From contig NZ_KE332395.1 in the NCBI RefSeq assembly GCF_000409775.1, positions 62,001-126,000 on the forward strand: a stretch of 64,000 nt of DNA, read 5' to 3'. The notes under the pieces were generated by a model. The model had not been told where the DNA came from. It did no database searches and saw only the letters and a list, made by a program, of their open reading frames with translations. The stretch's first letter is position 1. Each line of letters opens with the position of its first letter. Both the position numbers and the translations under genes were made by a program. Shown here one piece after another: positions 1-10,482 of the stretch. This stretch comes from Litchfieldella anticariensis FP35 = DSM 16096. GTDB lineage: Bacteria > Pseudomonadota > Gammaproteobacteria > Pseudomonadales > Halomonadaceae.

Positions 1-480
1 TGCCAAGGCATCGAGCGATGCCTGACAAGCCTGGTACTCGTCATCGGCTCCCTTGAAATCCAAGGCCGAAGCCAGCTTCACTGCACGTTGGCTGAACTGC
101 TGGAACAAGCGCGGTCGCATCTTCTCGCCACGTGGCCCCTGGAAGGGGTAGGCCTGGTGCCACCACTGCTCGAGGCTGCCGGCCAACAGCCGCAACGACA
201 GCGCAAAACGCACGCCATCCCCGCTGCGCTGCAGACAGTGCAACAAGTGGCCGAGTACCTTGAGATCCTTACCAGTCTCGCTGAGTAGCCGAACGGCACG
301 GGCTTCGGCCCCTTGCCAATCGACCTCCCCGTGTTGCAGCGAGCCAATCTTCATCATTTCCTCGTCCAGCCAGGCATAGTCGGCGCTATCGGCGACTGGC
401 TGTCCCACTCCCCGGCCTTCCTCCTCCTCCTTCAGAGGCTCCAACAGAGGGGCCAGATGCGCATCGGCAGTGATTTGCAT
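1..480 (-). CDS. tssA: T6SS component TssA (ImpA N-terminal family), partial
   Basis: This is the N-terminal 160 codons of a gene that continues past the left edge. The translation begins MQITADAHLAPLLEPLKEE and contains a W-W-H-Q-A-Y-P-F stretch around residues 107-114, as in ImpA N-terminal (VasJ-type TssA) proteins, which cap and prime sheath assembly on the baseplate. The start at 480 is supported by an AAGGAGGG Shine-Dalgarno on the minus strand just upstream and by a 10-nt gap from the tagO stop. It is the last visible gene of the T6SS operon. By synteny with V. cholerae, tssM (vasK) should follow outside the window. The TssA identity rests on the ImpA-like region plus gene order. Confidence 0.85.
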   Translation of the reverse strand, partial: MQITADAHLAPLLEPLKEEEEGRGVGQPVADSADYAWLDEEMMKIGSLQHGEVDWQGAEARAVRLLSETGKDLKVLGHLLHCLQRSGDGVRFALSLRLLAGSLEQWWHQAYPFQGPRGEKMRPRLFQQFSQRAVKLASALDFKGADDEYQACQASLDALA

Positions 481-490
481 GTGTCCCTCC

Positions 491-1149
491 TTACCAGCGG
501 CAGGTGTCGCGCAGTGGCTGAATCTTCTGGCGCAACCCCGTCAGATCGAAGCGCAGACCGTCGAGCACCTCGAGATCACTGCTCAGCGTCAGTTCCTGGG
601 CATCCAGCAGTTGTCGCAGAGTCGCGATAGCCGGTAACCCGCGGCCACCACTGACCACATGGCCGCCATCACGAATCCGCCACTCCTGTGTCAGCTCGCG
701 GCCGGCACCGATCAGGTGCAGCCGGGTACGCGGCTCACTGGAAGCCTCCGGCAAATGCAGTTGGAAACGAGTGATGGCTTTCTCGCATGCGATCACCAGT
801 CGCGGCCGGGGCGGCGTGGTACCGAGCGCCGGGGCGCTCATCAACACATCGCCGCCCCGTTCCCCCACCAGAAAGCCGAAATCCTCGCCATGGCGAGTCC
901 GCTCCTGGGCCTGAATGGCGTGCCACAGTGCGGGGAGCGGATCGTCGACGCTTACCCCGTTCCCATCGGAGGAGAAGCGAAACAGCGCGTCATAGCATTC
1001 CAGGCGTTCCAGGCGCGACTGTCGCTCGGCACAGGCTTGCGCGCGTTCCACCACGCTGGCGGCGCTGTCCGCCTGCGACGCGGCACTTGTCAGACCTAGT
1101 CCGATGACCAAGGTCATGGCGATCATCGGGCGAATTACGAACATCGGGC

Positions 1150-1153
<4 letters not shown>
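491..1153 (-). CDS. tagO: T6SS-associated protein TagO/VasI
   Basis: A 220-residue protein with an N-terminal signal peptide or membrane anchor (hydrophobic segment about residues 8-25) followed by CAERQSRLERLECYDALF, typical of the VC_A0118 (VasI/TagO) family. It is an envelope-associated accessory protein encoded in many T6SS loci, and its biochemical role is not firmly known. The ATG at 1153 overlaps the vasH stop (ATGA), which indicates translational coupling and decides against the longer upstream start. Its position between vasH and tssA matches V. cholerae gene order exactly. Confidence 0.85.
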
Positions 1154-2751
<1,598 letters not shown>

Positions 2752-2755
2752 AGCC

Positions 2756-5380
2756 TTACGCCACCTCCGCGGTGAAGGCACCACTATCGGTATCAACCCC
2801 CAGCGCCACGCGAGTCACCGGCTCACGCCGTGCCATGCGCTCCAGCAAGGCTTGCGACACCGGTGGCAATAGCTCGCCGTCGATCACCGACTCGAGCATG
2901 CGCGCCCCGTTCTCGCTGCGCGTGGCGCGGGTACAGATCGCCTCCGCCAACGCTTCGTCGAGAACCACCTCGGCATGACGATGGCGACGGCGAATACGCT
3001 CGGCCAAGGTGGCGAGTTTGGCGCGCACGATACTGCGCAGCGTCTCCGCTCCCAGGGGGAAATAGGGCACCACTTCCATGCGTGCCAACAGCGCCGGCTT
3101 GAAGAAATCCGCCAGCACCGGGTAGAGCGCATCATCCAGCGCCTCAGGATCCTTGGCATGGGCGACGATCGCTTCATAGCCCAGGTTCGAGGTCAAAAAG
3201 AACACCACGTTCTTGCAATCGATCAGGCGTCCCTCACCATCGGCCAGTTCCCCCTTGTCGAACGCCTGGTAGAAGAGATTGAGCACGTCCGGGTGCGCCT
3301 TCTCGACTTCGTCGAGCAGCACCACTGAATAGGGGCGCTGACGAATGGCCTCGGTCAGCAGGCCCCCTTCGCCAAACCCCACATAGCCAGGAGGTGAGCC
3401 GATCAGCCGCGATACCGTGTGTTTTTCCTGATACTCGGACATGTTGATGGTGGTCAGGAACTGGCGCCCGCCATACAGCCGCTCGGCGATCTGTACTACG
3501 GTTTCTGTCTTGCCCACACCACTGGGGCCGACCAGCAGGAAGGCGCCCAACGGACGACCGGGGCGACGCAGGTCGGCGCGCGCCGTGAGCAGGTGCCGGT
3601 GCAAGCGCTCGATGGCCATATCCTGCCCCTGCACCAGTTGACCGAGGTGCTCGGGCAGTTCGGTCAGCCGAGTCAGTTCATCGCTGGTCATGCGCTCCAC
3701 CGGCACACCGGTCCAGTCGCCGATGACCTGTGCGATCTGAGCCTCCTCGACACTGGCATTGACCAACGCGAACTCCTGCTGCAGCTCGGTCAAGCGTGAC
3801 TCGTGCTCAGCCAGAGTCTCCCGCTGCCGGGTTCTCTCGTCCTCCGTGATCTCCGCTTCAGAATCATCGTCGAGAAGATCGCGATGCAGGGCGAGAATGG
3901 CATCGACGCATTCACGTTGGGCCTGCCAAGCGGCTTCCAGGGTTTCGAGTTCGCTACTGAGTTGCCCCAGACGCTCGTCGAGTTCGGCGTTTCGCGTGCT
4001 GTCTCCGGTGCGCCCGAGCAATGTCTCGCGGTCGAGCTGCTCGCGTTCACGCAAGGCTGCCAGGTGCTCACTCTTGAGATGGCTGAGCCGACGTGGCGGG
4101 GTATCCAGTGCCTGGGAGAGCCTGGCACAGGCGGTATCGAGCACGTCGATGGCCTTGTCGGGCAACTGACGACCTGCCAGGTAACGGGCAGAAAGTTCGG
4201 CGGCGGCGCGCAACCCACTGTCGCCGACCAGCACGCCATGGGCCCCTTCATAGACGTCGCGCAGTCCGCGCACGATCACCAGCGCCTGCTCGACACTGGG
4301 CTCGGCCAAGCTAACCGGTTGAAAACGCCGTGACAGAGCCGGGTCCTTCTCGAAGTATTTCTTGTACTCGCGCCAGGTGGTGGCGGCGATGGTGCGTAAC
4401 TCGCCACGCGCCAGTGCCGGCTTGAGCAGGTTGGCGGCATCGCCTCCCCCCTCCGGGTTGCCAGCACCGATCAAGGTATGCGCCTCGTCGATGAACAGCA
4501 GGGTCGGTCGAGGCGCATTCTTCACTTCGTCGATCACCGCCTTGAGGCGCTTCTCGAACTCTCCTTTCACCGCGGCCCCAGCCTGCAAAGCGCCGAGATC
4601 GAGCGAGAGCAGTTCGACATCGGCCAACGCCGCCGGCACTTCACCGGCCACGATACGCGCCGCCAGCCCTTCGACCACGGCACTCTTGCCGACCCCGGCA
4701 TCGCCGATGACGATGGGATTGTTCTTGCGCCGGCGACCGAGGATATCCAGCATCTGGTCGATTTCCGGATCGCGGCACAGTACGGGATCGAGTTCACCGC
4801 GCCGTGCCTGATCGGTAAGCGAGGTGGCAAAACGCGCCAAGGCACTGTCGTCACTCTGTGCGGACGGTGCGCGACGCGTCGAGGTGCCATTGTCAGAGCG
4901 GCGGGCCTCGGCGGAGTCCGCGGTCAGACGCTCGAAGTCACGACGCAAGCTCTCGCGATTGATGCCTGCCAGCAGTGCCACGCTGCGCGGGCCCAGGTAA
5001 CGCGAGGCATTGTGCAGCAAGGCGGTGAAAATCATACCGCTACGCAGCTCGCCATGATCGAACTCGGTGGATGCCAGCAGCCAGGCATCCTGAAGCAATT
5101 CGATCAGCAGCGGTGAAAAGCTCGGTGTGGTCACTTCGAGATCACGCGGAGGGAGCGACTCATCAGCAAGTCGGGCGCGCAGTTCTCTAGTATCGATCTC
5201 CTGCCTCTCCAACAGGCAGCGCAGGTCACATAACGGCTGGTCGATCAATGCCTGCAACAGGTGGCCGGCGGTAACCTCCGGGGCCTGTTGCTCGGCACAC
5301 AGCACCGCAGCCTGTTCCAGCCCTTGACGGGCGATGGCGTTGAGTCGGCCGATGAGTGCCGGAAGCTCTACCCTGAGCAT
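2756..5380 (-). CDS. clpV: T6SS sheath-recycling AAA+ ATPase ClpV (TssH)
   Basis: An 874-residue Clp/Hsp100 ATPase that disassembles contracted TssB/TssC sheaths in the cytoplasm. The N-terminal Clp repeat domain (about 1-150) includes EVTAGHLLQALI. The first AAA+ domain has GDAGVGKS and LLFIDEAHTLIGAG, the middle coiled-coil lies at about 400-520, and the second AAA+ domain has GPSGVGKTETV and SVVLLDEVEKAH. Length and domain order fit ClpV1 rather than housekeeping ClpB, as does the T6SS setting. An AGGAG ribosome site 6 nt before the ATG at 5380 decides the start over an upstream in-frame codon that would overlap tssL. Confidence 0.95.
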   Translation of the reverse strand: MLRVELPALIGRLNAIARQGLEQAAVLCAEQQAPEVTAGHLLQALIDQPLCDLRCLLERQEIDTRELRARLADESLPPRDLEVTTPSFSPLLIELLQDAWLLASTEFDHGELRSGMIFTALLHNASRYLGPRSVALLAGINRESLRRDFERLTADSAEARRSDNGTSTRRAPSAQSDDSALARFATSLTDQARRGELDPVLCRDPEIDQMLDILGRRRKNNPIVIGDAGVGKSAVVEGLAARIVAGEVPAALADVELLSLDLGALQAGAAVKGEFEKRLKAVIDEVKNAPRPTLLFIDEAHTLIGAGNPEGGGDAANLLKPALARGELRTIAATTWREYKKYFEKDPALSRRFQPVSLAEPSVEQALVIVRGLRDVYEGAHGVLVGDSGLRAAAELSARYLAGRQLPDKAIDVLDTACARLSQALDTPPRRLSHLKSEHLAALREREQLDRETLLGRTGDSTRNAELDERLGQLSSELETLEAAWQAQRECVDAILALHRDLLDDDSEAEITEDERTRQRETLAEHESRLTELQQEFALVNASVEEAQIAQVIGDWTGVPVERMTSDELTRLTELPEHLGQLVQGQDMAIERLHRHLLTARADLRRPGRPLGAFLLVGPSGVGKTETVVQIAERLYGGRQFLTTINMSEYQEKHTVSRLIGSPPGYVGFGEGGLLTEAIRQRPYSVVLLDEVEKAHPDVLNLFYQAFDKGELADGEGRLIDCKNVVFFLTSNLGYEAIVAHAKDPEALDDALYPVLADFFKPALLARMEVVPYFPLGAETLRSIVRAKLATLAERIRRRHRHAEVVLDEALAEAICTRATRSENGARMLESVIDGELLPPVSQALLERMARREPVTRVALGVDTDSGAFTAEVA

Positions 5381-5388
5381 GACGTCTC

Positions 5389-6231
5389 CTAACGGAAAAT
5401 TTGATCGAGTAAGGCACTGACTTGCTCGGCTTGCTGATCCAGCGACCAGGACAGGCCCGCATAGATCGCCACCAGGGCTGCGCCGAACAAGGCAAACACG
5501 GCCCATACTGGGAGACTTTGCCCACCCCGGCGGTGCCCGGGCATCACGTTGTCGAGCGGTTGGGTCAACTGGTCATCCGGTGTATCGCTGAGCGCCGCCA
5601 ATTGATCGCCCAAAGTGCGCACCACGTTTTCGTACTCCTCGCGCCCATCGGTCATGACCCGGTAACGCCCCTCGAAGCCCAGGCAAAGACACAGGTAGAT
5701 GAAGGCCAGCATGTCGCGATAGCGCTGCGGTTCCTGCTGCAAGCGGGCCAGGATCGAGAACACCTTCTCGCCACCCCAGGTCTCGTTGTGGAAACGCGTC
5801 AGCAGCGAGTGCTCCGCCCACTTGCTCTGCTGCCCCCATGGAGTGAGCATCACCGCCTCGTCGATGAACGAGCACAGTACGTAGCGATAGGCGAGCAGGG
5901 TCGGCCGGTCGTAACCCTGCTCGGTGAGTTCGATCTCGATCGCCGAGATCTCGTCGACGACCTGTTGGTAGAGCCGCTCGATATCGTCCACGTCGCCAAG
6001 CTGGCGCACACGCACGACCATGCCCAGCAACGAACTCGCGGCGTCGACCAGCGGGTTGAGGTTATGGCCGCGAAGACGGAACCAGTAATCCTCGTCGGCA
6101 TCCAGATGGTCGACGCCGCTGTGAATCAGTTGGTTCAAGCCCTGTGCGTCGATACGGTCCTCATGGCGCAGCGGCGCGTGGGGATTGGTATCGCGAGCGT
6201 TGGCATCGTGGCTGATGGCAATGTCTTGCAT
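5389..6231 (-). CDS. tssL: T6SS inner-membrane protein TssL (IcmH/DotU family)
   Basis: A 280-residue protein. The cytoplasmic DotU domain (about 30-235) includes PLVDAASSLLGMVVRV and YVLCSFIDEAVM, and one transmembrane helix near the C terminus (about 247-268) anchors it. With TssM and TssJ it forms the envelope-spanning complex that docks the baseplate. No C-terminal OmpA/peptidoglycan-binding domain is present, so this is the short form. The gene starts 3 nt after the tssK stop and ends 8 nt before clpV. Confidence 0.95.
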   Translation of the reverse strand: MQDIAISHDANARDTNPHAPLRHEDRIDAQGLNQLIHSGVDHLDADEDYWFRLRGHNLNPLVDAASSLLGMVVRVRQLGDVDDIERLYQQVVDEISAIEIELTEQGYDRPTLLAYRYVLCSFIDEAVMLTPWGQQSKWAEHSLLTRFHNETWGGEKVFSILARLQQEPQRYRDMLAFIYLCLCLGFEGRYRVMTDGREEYENVVRTLGDQLAALSDTPDDQLTQPLDNVMPGHRRGGQSLPVWAVFALFGAALVAIYAGLSWSLDQQAEQVSALLDQIFR

Positions 6232-6234
6232 GGC

Positions 6235-7569
6235 TTAGCTCCTGATCGCCCAGAACTGCATTTCCAGCCCGGGAAACTCGCCCGCCACATGGAAGGCGAA
6301 ACCACTGGCACCCGAGAGCATGCTCCAGGCCTGGCTCTGACGGTCGAGCTGGAAGTAGCTGTAACCGGCGTGATAGGGCAACTCGCGAGGCGCCACCGGC
6401 AGTGGCTCCAATGGCACCCCGGGTAGCTGCAAGCTGATGAGATCGCGGATGCGTTCGACGCTGGCGACCTTGGTCTGCTGCAGAAACAACTTGCGCAGCC
6501 GCTCATGAGGCATGTCGGCACGCACCGCGAGGATGAAGTCGGCTTCATCGAGCAAGCTGGTGTCCGATAGCGGCGCGACCAGCAACCCATAGCGACGCGA
6601 CTGCAGTTGAATGGCCAGGGCACGCGGCTCGAGCACCGTCGACAAGGCCTGACGCAGGCGCTGCATCAACGGTCGGAAGCCACGTTCAGGATGTTCGTGA
6701 TCGTAGGCTGGCGTCTCGGGCGGCAGGCGCGACTCGTCGGTGAAGGTGACCAACTCACAAGCCGTCTCGAGCATGGTGGCATAGAGCCGCTCGGGGTGGA
6801 GCTGGCCGAGACGTGCCAGGTGCTGGAAACGCGGCTGGGCCCGATTGAGCAGCTGTAACAGCATGAAATCGGACACATCGGCCACGCCGGCCTGGTGCGG
6901 GGTCGAGAGGCGCTGCGCGATGTTGCGTGCCCGCTCGCGCATCAAGCCTGCCATTTCGCCGACGAAGCGCTGTAGAAGCGGCGCGGCCTGCACATTGAGC
7001 AGAGTGGGAATGAACTGATCGTCGAGGACCAGACTTCCATCCGGACGCCGTTCGACGATGCGTGCCACCGCCAGACAAGCGTAGGCGCTGCGATCATCGC
7101 GCTCGAGCATCAACCGCGGGGCAACCCTGGCCACATCCAGATCGGTCGTGTCACCTTCGCGAGAGTGCAGGTCACGCACCGCCCGCTGAGTCGCACGGAA
7201 GCGAGCCGGCAGCTCATCGCCGGGCCAGCGCACCTCACCCACCGCATCAGTGGCCAGAGGCAGTCCCAGATAGACGATCTGGTTGGTGATACTGGAGTCA
7301 TCGATCTCCAGTGGCTGCGGCTCGATATCGTCATCGGGCAACTGGAAGGCGGTACCGTCGGGCATCACACCACTGGCGCGGCTGAGGGCAACGCGCCCGA
7401 AACTCAGAAACTCGGCATTCAGCTCCAGGGTCAGAAAGCCATACAGATAATGGCTGACGCCACGCAGGCGCGTATCTATCAACCCTTCAAGGCTGCGTTG
7501 CTGCTGCTGGAAGTGCTGCGGCTTGATGAACAGCCCTTCGCTCCATACCACTCGATTGCGACTGGCCAT
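6235..7569 (-). CDS. tssK: T6SS baseplate protein TssK
   Basis: A 444-residue protein with the family-typical N terminus NRVVWSEGLFIKPQHFQQQQ (residues 4-23), which begins the shoulder domain. TssK trimers link the TssF-TssG baseplate wedges to the TssL/TssM membrane complex. Length is normal for the family. The ATG overlaps the tssJ stop by one base (TGATG), consistent with coupled translation. No anomaly was seen. Confidence 0.95.
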   Translation of the reverse strand: MASRNRVVWSEGLFIKPQHFQQQQRSLEGLIDTRLRGVSHYLYGFLTLELNAEFLSFGRVALSRASGVMPDGTAFQLPDDDIEPQPLEIDDSSITNQIVYLGLPLATDAVGEVRWPGDELPARFRATQRAVRDLHSREGDTTDLDVARVAPRLMLERDDRSAYACLAVARIVERRPDGSLVLDDQFIPTLLNVQAAPLLQRFVGEMAGLMRERARNIAQRLSTPHQAGVADVSDFMLLQLLNRAQPRFQHLARLGQLHPERLYATMLETACELVTFTDESRLPPETPAYDHEHPERGFRPLMQRLRQALSTVLEPRALAIQLQSRRYGLLVAPLSDTSLLDEADFILAVRADMPHERLRKLFLQQTKVASVERIRDLISLQLPGVPLEPLPVAPRELPYHAGYSYFQLDRQSQAWSMLSGASGFAFHVAGEFPGLEMQFWAIRS

Positions 7570-8117
7570 CAGTTTTCCTTCCTCAGCTCGACTTCGTGCT
7601 CGCGTAAGTGCACCAGCAGGTGATAGTCATTCCCTTGCGCATCGACCTTGACGACCTTCTTCCATTGCGCCTGATCGGGGTCGGCATAGAAGGCGACGAT
7701 ACCGATATAGCGGGTGTCCTCGTCGATATCGAAGGGCTCGTAGAACTTGAATTGCCCCGGCAACAGCGTGAAGTCGTCGTGGGCCAGGTAGTTGGTACCG
7801 AGCGCCTCCTCCAAATCGTCACTCAACTGATCGTGGACGGCGGCCATCAGCATCGAGTCGTCCTTGAGCTGCAGAACCTGGAACATCAGGGGGGTACCCT
7901 CGCCCTCGGCATTGGGATTGACGTCGGACTCAGCGACCATGCTCAGATCCACCCGGCTAGGCCGGTCCTCGGGATAGCCCACCGGAATCGAGGGGTCGAG
8001 CATGACCTGCCAGCTCTTGCTGGCCACCTCGCGGGTCGAGGCACAACCACCAAGTGTCAGCGCGAGCAACACAATACCCAGCCATGGCAGCACGCCCTGG
8101 AGCTGGCGTCCGTTCAT
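7569..8117 (-). CDS. tssJ: T6SS outer-membrane lipoprotein TssJ
   Basis: A 182-residue lipoprotein. A hydrophobic signal segment (10-21) ends in the lipobox LGGC with the lipidated Cys at about residue 25. The mature part has a transthyretin-like pattern (SWQVMLDPSIPVGYPEDRPS). TssJ anchors the periplasmic part of TssM to the outer membrane. It overlaps tagH (ATGA at the start) and tssK (TGATG at the end), so the three are probably translated in concert. Confidence 0.93.
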   Translation of the reverse strand: MNGRQLQGVLPWLGIVLLALTLGGCASTREVASKSWQVMLDPSIPVGYPEDRPSRVDLSMVAESDVNPNAEGEGTPLMFQVLQLKDDSMLMAAVHDQLSDDLEEALGTNYLAHDDFTLLPGQFKFYEPFDIDEDTRYIGIVAFYADPDQAQWKKVVKVDAQGNDYHLLVHLREHEVELRKEN

Positions 8118-9457
8118 GCCCCCTCCCGCTGCTGGCGACGCACCGATTGGTCGTAAGCCTGCTCGAACACTTCCCAGAACAGCTTCTCGAAGCCCTGCTG
8201 ACGCCCTGAATTGAGCTCCTGGTAGTAATGGCGATACATCTCCCAGGCCCAGCCGTTCTCGTCGGTGACGCGGTTACTGGCACCGCGATACGCATGGAAG
8301 CGCTTGAGCAACGCTTGCGGGGCGAAGGCATCGAGGATCGCCGCCAGTGCCTGACCAATCGCCTCCTCGATAGCCGCCTGGTGCTGCCCTTGGTGCGACA
8401 GACACTCGGCAACCGCGGCCGGCGCCGACAGGTGTACCGGGCTGCGATTCGTGGAGAACAGTGTCTCGACAGTCGCTTGGTAGGGCTGGCCCAAACGTAG
8501 CGGGTTGTCTTCGATCGGCTGCAGTCGCCGATCGCGCAACGGATAGCGACTATCGTCCTGGTTCTGATGCAGAGCCTGCAGTCCCTCGATGGTGGTGCGC
8601 AGGGTATGACCGGCTTCCTCGAGGAAGGCCTGCTGCTCCTCACTGTCGCGGAAGCGCAGCTCGGCTCCCAAAGCACGCAGCAAGGGGTCGGCCCCTACAT
8701 GCCCCGACGCGCTCGATGCCGACTCCTGCCAGCGGTCCTCGAGTTGCTCACCGACCGAGCGTTCCAGATCGTTCAACAGCCGTTCGTCCATGTTCAATTC
8801 CTCGTGTCGTCGAATCTCCGGCATGCGCATCGCCGCTTCGCGCCGGTCGTGTAAGTCGTAGCCCGCCACCGGAGCACGGTGCCCTTCCAGTTCGTCGAGC
8901 AGTGGCTCGATGACGGAGCTGTCTTCGTCTTCGGGATGTGCCAACGCCGTCAACGGGTCACGCTGACTTGCCCCAGGCACCGCTTCGCCCAGCGCCTCGA
9001 GTGGGTCGTCCTGGCGTCGTACGGCTGCCCGCATCAGTGGAACGCCTTGGCCGTCCAGCACTTCCTGCTCTTCGCTGACCAATGCCGCCAGCGGCTGGGC
9101 GCCGGGTTGCGCCGCCTGGCGATTGCCCAGATGCACTCGCAGGTGATAGTCGCCAACGCACAGTTCGTCGCCATCACGCAGCGCGACTCCACGATCTCGG
9201 CCGATCGGCAGGCTGGCGTGATTGACGAAAGTGAGACCGCTGCGGTCGATCAGGCAGAAACGTCCATCGCGGCGCTGAATTTCCGCATGACCGGCGTGGA
9301 TCCGCCCGGCATGGTCCTGGAGCAGCCAATCGTCGCCGGTACCGCTACCCAAGGTACCGCCGTCCTCGTGGAAGACATGGCTGCCGGTGGAGCGTCCCTC
9401 GAGACGTTCGCTATTGGTGATCACGAAGGTAATGGCAGAATGAGACATGGAATGCAT
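8114..9457 (-). CDS. tagH: T6SS FHA-domain protein TagH
   Basis: A 447-residue protein with an N-terminal forkhead-associated domain (about 10-105, containing HAEIQRRDGRFCLIDRSG and the later GDYHLRVHLG strand). Next comes a low-complexity acidic linker, then a C-terminal type VI FHA-specific region (about 330-447, GASNRVTDENGWAWEMYRHY). FHA domains bind phosphothreonine, and in some systems TagH feeds a PpkA/PppA post-translational switch. No kinase or phosphatase gene lies in this window. The start at 9457 was chosen because it lies just after the tssG stop and has a GGGTAA sequence upstream. An alternative ATG is at 9448. Confidence 0.88.
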   Translation of the reverse strand: MHSMSHSAITFVITNSERLEGRSTGSHVFHEDGGTLGSGTGDDWLLQDHAGRIHAGHAEIQRRDGRFCLIDRSGLTFVNHASLPIGRDRGVALRDGDELCVGDYHLRVHLGNRQAAQPGAQPLAALVSEEQEVLDGQGVPLMRAAVRRQDDPLEALGEAVPGASQRDPLTALAHPEDEDSSVIEPLLDELEGHRAPVAGYDLHDRREAAMRMPEIRRHEELNMDERLLNDLERSVGEQLEDRWQESASSASGHVGADPLLRALGAELRFRDSEEQQAFLEEAGHTLRTTIEGLQALHQNQDDSRYPLRDRRLQPIEDNPLRLGQPYQATVETLFSTNRSPVHLSAPAAVAECLSHQGQHQAAIEEAIGQALAAILDAFAPQALLKRFHAYRGASNRVTDENGWAWEMYRHYYQELNSGRQQGFEKLFWEVFEQAYDQSVRRQQREGA

Positions 9458-9462
9458 TGGCG

Positions 9463-10482
9463 TTACCCGGTCATCTGAATGCGCACCCGGCGCCGCTGCG
9501 AGGCGTTGCCGGTATCGGGGTTGACGAAGGTGGTCCAGCCGAGCTGACAACTACCCGCTTCACCGAGTCGCATCGGGAGCACGGCACTGGGTAGCAGTTC
9601 GAGCTCCAGGTCGTAGGCCATGGGCTCACGCAGCACGAAGGCCACCAGCGTTCTTAGCGGTGCATGCTCGACACCATCGGGAAGGAAATCGCGAAAGCGA
9701 GAAAGACTCAGGCCACGCAGGCAGAGTGCGAACTTGCCGCCAACATCGGCAACGCGTTCGCCGGCCACCACGTCGCTGCCCAGGGTCATGGCCGCACGCC
9801 CGGCTCGGCTGCGCTGATCGTCAGGAATGGTGACCCAACGCTGAACCCACTGTTCGATCTCGACGTCATCGAGGTCAAAACAATGGCCAACGATGCTGCA
9901 CACCACTTCGGGCGAACGCGAGCGTCCCGCCAGCAGACCGGCGTAGGCGAGCATCTTGCTCCAGTTGATGGGCGTCTCGCCGCGCAGCTCGCCGTCGGCC
10001 AACCCCACCAAGGCGAAGACCGTGGCGGAAAAACCATCGCTGGCACCATTCTGGTAGCGGACGTAATGGCGATACTTGCGCCAAGCCCGATGCACCAGGG
10101 TCAGCAGGCGATGATTGAAGAAGTCGAGGAAGTCGTTGGCCGCCCCTTCATGATGTGCCGCGCCATGGGCCAGCGACTCGAGATAATAGCCGGGCAGTGG
10201 CGACTGGGCGCCTTGCAGACCGAAGAAGCTAACCTCCAGTGCATAGCGCTCGGGCGAGTGCGGCTCGAGAGCCACCACGTCGCTACCGGGAAAGCCCAGT
10301 GATGCCGTGGCCTTGAAACGCACACGTTCGAAGTGCTCACGACCATCCATGCCGAGTTCGAGATCATCGTCATGATGCCGGTGCAGCAACTCGACGAGTT
10401 GGAAGAAATCGTAGCGACGCGCTCCCCGAAGCAAGGGGGCGAGCGCTACATCAGGGGCTGTTGGCCTGACTGCAAGGTCCAT
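9463..10482 (-). CDS. tssG: T6SS baseplate protein TssG
   Basis: A 339-residue protein starting MDLAVRPTAPDVALAPLLRG and continuing with YDFFQLVELLHR, matching the TssG (VasB/ImpH) family N terminus. TssG pairs with TssF dimers to form the baseplate wedge. The ATG at 10482 lies 37 nt inside the end of tssF, so the genes overlap. A much longer in-frame extension through tssF lacks family character and was rejected. Length is within the family range. Confidence 0.92.
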   Translation of the reverse strand: MDLAVRPTAPDVALAPLLRGARRYDFFQLVELLHRHHDDDLELGMDGREHFERVRFKATASLGFPGSDVVALEPHSPERYALEVSFFGLQGAQSPLPGYYLESLAHGAAHHEGAANDFLDFFNHRLLTLVHRAWRKYRHYVRYQNGASDGFSATVFALVGLADGELRGETPINWSKMLAYAGLLAGRSRSPEVVCSIVGHCFDLDDVEIEQWVQRWVTIPDDQRSRAGRAAMTLGSDVVAGERVADVGGKFALCLRGLSLSRFRDFLPDGVEHAPLRTLVAFVLREPMAYDLELELLPSAVLPMRLGEAGSCQLGWTTFVNPDTGNASQRRRVRIQMTG